Assembly: GCA_030247915.1 (NCBI GenBank)
Contig: JAPDRQ010000004.1
Coordinates: forward strand, 248,001-312,000
Direction of reading: 5' to 3'
Source of the DNA: Neophaeococcomyces mojaviensis
Lineage: Eukaryota; Ascomycota; Eurotiomycetes; Chaetothyriales
DNA length: 64,000 bases
Translations under genes and position numbers: made by a program
In this document: positions 57,485-64,000 of the stretch, in pieces
How the letters are laid out: each line of letters begins with the position of its first letter
Numbering within the stretch: position 1 is the first letter of the stretch
Notes under the pieces: generated by a model
Databases searched by the model: none
Told to the model about the DNA's origin: nothing
What the model saw: only the letters and a program-made list of their open reading frames with translations

Positions 57485-59009
57485 CTGATGGCTCACCTTT
57501 TCTGAAATAGGACTGGTGCAGCAATGTACATATGCACCTCTGGAGTCCTTGAAAAGGACAAGATTTCGCTTCGACTAGCGAAGGAGATCGATCTTATTGT
57601 CGGGACTACCTAGACCCTGCTTCATCTTCGACACAGTTTCCACATTCTGTTTTCTCTTCTACTTAGAGCAGAAGGCATCTTGTGGAACTGTCTCAGGCCT
57701 TGGCTCGTGCTACAATCTATAGCAACTTTAGACTGCATTGAGCCCTGTGTACCTCGAATTTGCCCTAAGTGTAAAGGATTGATCGAGTTCAGCGACGATG
57801 CTCGCACATGAGGCTAGAAGCTAAAATGGTGTTAAATTCAGGAAGGATGCACATCTTGTGGACCTTGTAGTGTTCCAGAAAGTGGGTGCTGAACCAGTCG
57901 GAACTCGTTAACTACCTTGACGAGCGGAGCTGAATAAGCTGTGATGTCAAACACGAGTGGGCACATGAGTGTTAAGCTCTTCTCACTGTCGACGTGGGCA
58001 CTTTCGGTGCAAACTTGCATGATCTAGACCTCCCTTTGAGAAGCAATACCTCACGTGGTACACGGAATGTGCGGATTCAATACAAAAGTGAAGTTGTATC
58101 CGAAGTCACCTCGTATTGCAATGCATAGCGACCCGAAACGGGAAAACCCTTTTGATTTCATGCTCTTCCTATCCAAGCGGTGAGGTAGTTCATGCAACAA
58201 CCTTGGTGGCTGCATGGGCTAGCAAGTTGTGAAAGAAGACAGTAGCTGCAGAGGTGTGAGGTTAAGCCATGGTGGTGGTGGGCCCTGTAGCTGTGGTTTT
58301 CGAACACGTAAATCAACTTTTGCGATTGAAGGACTGTGGTCGGCTAGCGAGAAGGCAGTTACCTAGACAATGTAATTACATTCAGAAAATCGAACGCGAT
58401 ACCTGGCTAAAGAAAGTAAGCATAATTACCTAGTCTGGGAGGGAGGAGCTGCAACTATAACACAACTGCCGTTAGCAATTGCTCGAAATTGACATTTGAG
58501 TAGCAAAAGCCGTTTGTTACGTTCGCATCTTTGGGGGAAATTGACTACTTGACCTGCTTCAGAGCTGCCATGAGGTCTGCAGGCCGGGATCTAGTGAGGT
58601 CCGGTTTTACGAAATCTCATTGTGAAGAATTGTCTCCACCAGCTTTGACTATATCTGTTGAAAGTGTTCTTTAATCTTCCCATTCAAAGGAAACAAATGA
58701 GACATTTGCACCACTTACATGTCAGCATTTCTACTTATTCTGTGCCGACTGATTTGCTCGTGGCGAGGATGCACTAACTGTTAAAAGGTCCTGTTGTTTC
58801 GCACAAGTGAAATACATGACTTGAAAACTGAAGATTGTTATTATCCCTAACCGAAGTTCAAACGTTGAAATGAGCATAGCTACGTTCGAAGCAACCATTC
58901 ATAGCCTATATTCATCAAATACACACAGCTCCCTATATTACCACATCTAGCATGTGTCATATGCATGAAATTTTTCCCTTGAGAATGACACAAAGACGCT
59001 TGGATGAAT

Positions 59010-59560
59010 ACATCAACTACTCATCGCCACCTCCATCTTCCACCTCTTCCGTTGTCTCCTGCTTCTTCCTCTGGCTGCTTCTCAGTTTGTTATTCTCGTT
59101 GTTCGCTCCGTCCTTGGGTTCCCCATCTTCTTCCCTACCCTCGTCTGCAGCGCCTTCTTCATCATTCTTCTCAACCTCTTAGTCCTCATCACCTTCGACC
59201 TCGATCTCCTCATCCTCAATGACAAACTCAACGTATAAAGTAGACGGTTCAGTTTCGATAATCCTGGACTTCTGTATAACTAAATCCATTGCTCTCAAGG
59301 TCAGTCATACTCTTAATTATGTACCCATCAAAAGCGAAGCTCACTCAAACTTCCTATAAAGTGGCACTGGTGGCATCATTTTTTCATGAGGCCGTCTCGC
59401 ATTGCTTATCGTGACGTGCAATTTCGGTCTTGGTACCAGGTCTCAGTGTACTTATAGCCGCACTTATGAAGAATCTCAGCGACGTACCAAATTAAGTTGG
59501 TGCAGCAGTCATCAGCAACGATCTGGTTCTGGTTGCCAACCACACTAACGGATACCGATT
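59010..59560 (-). pseudogene. Possible decayed coding sequence
   Basis: Read on the minus strand, a 46-codon stretch (about 59550-59410) has coding-like composition, including VADDCCTNLIWYVAEILHKC. It is followed by frames broken by stops. Further on lies an acidic block (about 59290-59010) opening with MDLVIQKSRIIETEPSTLY and interrupted by one TAA before a Glu/Asp/Lys-rich end. The pieces share a strand and could be relics of one gene, or exons of an unrecognised one. No family is recognised. The plus strand also has a short frame here, so the evidence is weak. Confidence 0.22.
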
Positions 59561-62040
59561 ATCACGAAGTCATTGCAACCATTGCGGATATTCTGGTAAA
59601 AGAAGAAAACATCGATGTCGAAGCCGTTATCTACGCTGGTCCAGCTGATAAAACCGACTTCGATCTTGGTGGTCGTTGTTGACAAGGTGGTCGTGGATAG
59701 ATTGAGCACGTTATCCGTGAAGTTGGCGAGGAGGTGGACTGTAATGGTTTGGACATTTGAAGGCGAGCAGAAAGACTTGGAGAAACTCGGAGAATGATGA
59801 AGTGAGTTAAAGTCTGGCCGAGAGTTTTTTGGTCAACAACGCACGGCTTTGTATTTCTTATCTTCTGAGTGTAGTCAGTTGCAGACGTGAATACAGCTAC
59901 CTATGCCAATGGCGCAGGAGTTTATTGTTGCCTCAAGCCTCCCTGTGCCAGTGCTACTTGCATTTTCCAACGACTTTGAGTGTAACAAAGTTCTGGGCTG
60001 CAATCACCTCGCTTATTGGACGGGCTAGATGATGTACCCAAGGCACATATCTACTCGAATTAACTAACCTCTGGTCCTGAACAAGGCCAAATAGGAGTTA
60101 GAAATTAGTCATGAGCTCACCCTCGAACAGGGATAAAGTGTTTCAGGCTCAAGAGGGTATTGTTTTAGGCGGTGCCTAACTCAAAATGCCTTTGTCGGTG
60201 AATGTAGTACAGCAAGATGTGGTTGGGTAGTCATGAATTCTTATGTTTCTTTTTTGTGAGCCAAAATGCGTGAACGTCCCACACAGCTCAAGAGGAGTAC
60301 AATTCTAGCGACTACAAAAGGTCACCCACTAGCTGAGTACATTAGCGTGGAAAAAAACCGGCAGAGCTTCCAATCTAAAGGATGTAGCTAGAACCTGGTG
60401 CTAACTGTCTCCTCGGCGACGCGGTTCTGTTGCAATATATGTGCTGGCTGATCATATCGAGCACATGAAACACAGTTCAGTTTGAGGACAGCTCTTGGCC
60501 ACAGTAGGACATGCATATAAGGGGACAAACTTCGTGTTTTTGACTTCTGCTCTTTGGAGGCAAAGATGTTTCCTGATTCGGCAGCCTTTGTCATTTTGCA
60601 ATCCTACTGGTTGGGGTCAACCTTAATTCAACAGAAGCGCAGTTCAAGTATGCCTTCAAGGGCACAAGCAGTGTGGGCTTTGTGGACAGCTCATGTCTCT
60701 TGATGTGAGATTGACTCACTGGGAGCGAAGGCGGAGGCCTACACGAGACTCGAAGACCTGTTCGTCTTCTTGGAGCTAGACAGAGTAGGAATAGTAAAAA
60801 AACTCAACCATTCTCCAATTGTCTGATACATGAGGACCGTGCTTTTCAGAATCCATGAAGATCTGCTCCCCAGCTAATAGCTACCGAACGGAACCATGAG
60901 AAGTGACTCGATAGATCATATACAACGTCGGGGTTTTCGCGAGGGTTGTTGGATCTGGAAACGACTGGAAACAATGTCGGGCGTCGGTGTTGCACACACC
61001 GAGCGGGATGGAATAATGCGGATTTTGATTGAGAATTGGAACTGGGGATCTGGGGCATCCTTAAGCCGAAGGACGGGATTCTGGAAGTAATTAGATATTT
61101 TTGACGCAGCAGATTGGTGATCTCAGCTTCAGTGGCGCAATCTGCATCGAGTACTGTACTTGCATCAAGGAGAGACAAAGTAAACGCAAATTCGAAACGA
61201 TGCCGTTGCTGCCCTGGTTTAAGGCCGTAGTTGTTCAGAATCTCAATTACCCTCTATCATTAAGTTTGACTGCATCGTGGCCAAGCTTCTCTCAACGCTA
61301 TCATGTAACTATCTTTGTGTGGTTGCGCATTACAGCAGGTACATTGTGTTCGATAAGCCTGTTGGTTCCGCCATCTGCCTGGATATGTCATGTTGTTTCC
61401 ATCGAGGACGTACATATGCTCATAGGCATCACATTCATACAGCGACTCGCTGCCCATGACGCTCAATAACCAGCCGCAAAGACACGTCGGTGAGAAAAAT
61501 GGTTGGTATTCACTCGTCCAGATCAACTGGTGTTACCAAGTACTTTTGTACACGGATCTAGCCGCGGCGGGAAGAGTGGCTTCGGACTTTTAAATTGCAG
61601 TGGCTGACGAGCTGAAAGAAAAGGGGTTCTTCATCTGATCTGATTGGTCGGGTACGGAATAACTCCAAAATTCTATGCACCATGGCGAGCGGCAAAAACC
61701 TCCTGAGGCCTCGACTTCCACCGGCACACAGTTAGAGGTTCAAGCGGGAGCTAATCCATACAGCAAATTCGTGGTCAAAATGGAGAGCAAAATCTCGACT
61801 TCAACAAACTTCATACCTCTGACTTTGACCGTATGAGCTGCGTCAGTCCTTCCGGCATCGGGTGCTCAACATCAGGATTGCTACAACACCAGCGCACGCC
61901 TAAGAGTAGCTTTGTGCGTTATAAAACTTTGCGAGACCAACCACCTTTGCAAGCATTTCAAATATAATATTGTGGGTTGAGTTGAAATAAGTGATCTCCT
62001 ACAGCCTCGATAGTGCATTCCGACCATAGCACAAAACACC

Positions 62041-63534
62041 ATGAAACTACCGCATACCGACACGTATGAGTTGCTGGATGCAACCGACGACAATCTCAAC
62101 CATGCGTCAGACGAACGTGACCATGGCGCAAGCGGCTACCATTTACCTCCAAGGCCACTTCACCATTATCGACGGCGTACCTGGAGGAACGGCATTACCA
62201 TTTTTGTTGCCTTTTGCTTTGCTGGTGCCTGCCTTGCAGGCCTTGTAATTGGAGCTTTGATTTCGGCTTATAGCACCCTCGGCTCTGTGAAGGACAGTAT
62301 TTATACTGGCGTTTGTTCATCATTCAAGGATGCCTGGGGTCTCAATATGTTAACTAACACCACTATGTCTTTCAAAACAGTCAAGGCAAGTGTCATTGCC
62401 CTCAAAACCCTTTCCCCTTTCAACAGCTTAGTAGATATGTGCTAGGGCTGCCAGCTAATGTGTATTGTTCTCTAGATATTGGACGCTGCTATCAATCTGG
62501 TCTTCGGAAGAGGATTCCAAATCTTCTGCGGCTGGTTATCGTACCAGATTTTCGGAATGGCTACTCTACGTATTATTCAGGATAACAAGGTTTCGCTACC
62601 TTTCCTTTGTGCCATGAGTTTCGACCCAATCTCTCTACGAGCTTTCTACTATCAGCTGCAGACTGTCTTAACGTTGAAGACTGCACGTGCCAAGGCAATA
62701 GTTATTTGGCTTGCGATTTCTATGGTTTATTTGGTACTCATGCCACTCCTCCTCGATTTGATGACTGGCTACATAGCAGTTTACGACACGTATGTCAGTG
62801 TGCCTGGCGATAACTCGACCACAGCTTTAATGCCTTTTGATGATTGGCCCACTCAGGGTAAAATTGCGGTGATGTGGCTGAGCCAACATGTGCCTGGATC
62901 AGACTCGCAGTATTATTGTAGCAACTGGTTTGGCGAAAACAACACCTGCCCCTCAAGCTTATATTATCGCGGTTACAACTTCACTGCCGACGACCTGATC
63001 GACATCAAGGGTCAATGGCGTGCCAATGACACCGACCGCTCGGATCCATCCTTCTTCCTCAAATGCTCCCCTAGCGCACAATACTCATGGGGCGTCTCCT
63101 CCGGTTGGTGCTTGGTCCTGTCAACAGTAACACTGCTGTGGGTAATTGGTATGTGCTCGATCTGGTTCGACACCATGAGATTCGGCTACATCTGGCAGAG
63201 TGGCCGTGGCTTCGGCGAATATCGAAACTTGCTGGATTTCGCTCATTATCTTGACAGGAGCCTCGGACCGGACACTTGCGCCTATGCACACCATGAGCTG
63301 GATCGCGTAGTGGACAAGCTCCCGCCAGTCGGACTTGAGGTAGTATCAGATGGCACCCACGCCACTATCAGGCTATCGGAGAATCCAGGAGGACATGAGC
63401 ATTTGCGCAGAACAGGAACCAACTTTGGTGGAACAAGCCGACTACGCAAGGCGAAGAGCGACGATTGGTCAGCAGACACGCACAACACTAATTCCGATCC
63501 TGAGTACAAGCCTGGCAACGATACGAAGTTTTAA
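62041..63534 (+). CDS. Polytopic membrane protein of unknown function, GC-AG intron
   Basis: Two exons, 62041-62385 and 62476-63534, give 467 residues. The intron begins GCAAGT after AAG and ends CTCTAG, a non-canonical GC-AG intron. A hydrophilic N-terminus (1-48, with basic RPLHHYRRRTWR) precedes membrane segments at about 50-75, 118-140, 180-210 and 350-375. A large loop between the last two holds several N-glycosylation sequons (NST, NNT, NFT, NDT) and four or more cysteines, so it is probably extracytosolic. The C-terminal 90 residues are hydrophilic and Gly/Asp/Thr-rich. It resembles the lineage-limited fungal membrane proteins often left as hypothetical. No function is proposed. Confidence 0.8.
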
Positions 63535-64000
63535 AGGGTTCAACTAAACCAGGAAGGGAGAAGGGCAGTCTAGCAGGCCAACATCGGACCTGTAGTTGAG
63601 GAAACGGTGTATTTATCTCACAATTCGACACAGAACCAATCCTGCGTACCCCGAGCGAACGTCAACCACTCTAATGCTAACACATGACAATCCTCGCTGC
63701 GGAACTCCATGCCGTCCGTGGATCAGTTGACCACGAGCTTTCGACCTTCGCCTCTCCAAGCCCAACCACAAAGTTTCTCCGCCTCCTGACATGAGGTCCT
63801 TCCGGAACTCCGCATCACAGACTCTTCCCCTTCGCTCAGATACAACACTCACCAGGACGCTGTTATCACATCAACAGAAAGCGCCAACCACTTTTTAGTC
63901 AAGCACGAACAACGAGCCTATGCTCCGCCAGGGACGACACCACCATACCTTGCGTGCTAATCAACAAAGCACACGCACCAAAACTTCGAGGGCATCATAT
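63535..64000. other. Terminal intergenic sequence
   Basis: The last 466 bp follow the membrane-protein stop. A 79-codon minus-strand frame has no motif. No gene can be called at the window edge. Confidence 0.5.

Larger units (their letters stand above)
56784..62040. other. Gene-sparse region of about 5.3 kb
   Basis: No intact gene was recognised between the ammonium transporter and the membrane protein gene. Open frames are short and unlike known families. Distinct items are a 41-bp tandem duplication at 57407-57484 and a possible decayed reading frame on the minus strand near 59.0-59.6 kb. The first few hundred bases hold the transporter promoter. Confidence 0.55.

Noticed and set aside
1..64000. 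tRNA, rRNA, CRISPR arrays, transposon proteins
   Set aside because: No B-box-like tRNA core, rRNA signature, regular spacer array, or transposase or reverse-transcriptase motif was seen on either strand.

Overview
The window is nuclear DNA of a filamentous ascomycete (Pezizomycotina). The evidence is short 45-65 nt introns with GTRAGT-type donors and CTRAC-like branch points, intron-poor genes on both strands, and fungal families such as a Zn2Cys6 regulator, HUT1, RLI1/ABCE1, CHD1, SEN15, Ups/PRELI, a MEP ammonium transporter, a monocarboxylate-type MFS carrier and a P450 with its reductase. The wealth of catabolic and transport genes would fit a saprobe or black-yeast-like fungus, but the order cannot be fixed from this sequence alone. 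No rRNA, tRNA, CRISPR array or intact transposon was recognised.

Layout. 0-5 kb: a PRELI/Ups lipid-transfer protein and a large alpha/beta hydrolase with a disordered N-terminus. 5.7-20.5 kb: an accessory block with an AtuA-like protein divergent from a class III CoA-transferase, a monocarboxylate-type MFS carrier, an iron-type alcohol dehydrogenase, a Zn2Cys6 regulator and a short-chain dehydrogenase, with the housekeeping transporter HUT1 in between. The first four look like an uptake, CoA-activation and oxidation module for a carboxylic acid. 21-30.5 kb: housekeeping genes SEN15, RLI1 and CHD1; the last two share a divergent promoter. 31.8-40.9 kb: a sugar transporter, a cytochrome P450 divergent from a NADPH-P450 reductase that carries an apparent one-base frameshift, and an amino-acid/auxin-permease-type transporter. 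43.4-51 kb: an aldo-keto reductase, a FAM192A/Fyv6-like protein, a Yfh7-like P-loop kinase, a GPI-type serine-rich wall protein, adenylosuccinate synthetase and a small Kex2-type secreted cysteine-rich protein. 51-64 kb: gene-sparse DNA holding only a Mep1/3-type ammonium transporter and a polytopic membrane protein of unknown function, plus short palindromes, a 41-bp tandem duplication and a possible decayed reading frame.

How the genes work together. The strongest functional units are the AtuA/CaiB/MFS/Fe-ADH block and the divergent P450-reductase pair, where enzyme and electron donor share a 0.7-kb intergenic region with a TATA-like element facing each gene. Exon joins were worked out by hand from splice sites and kept only when reading frame and family motifs agreed. 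No homology search was run.
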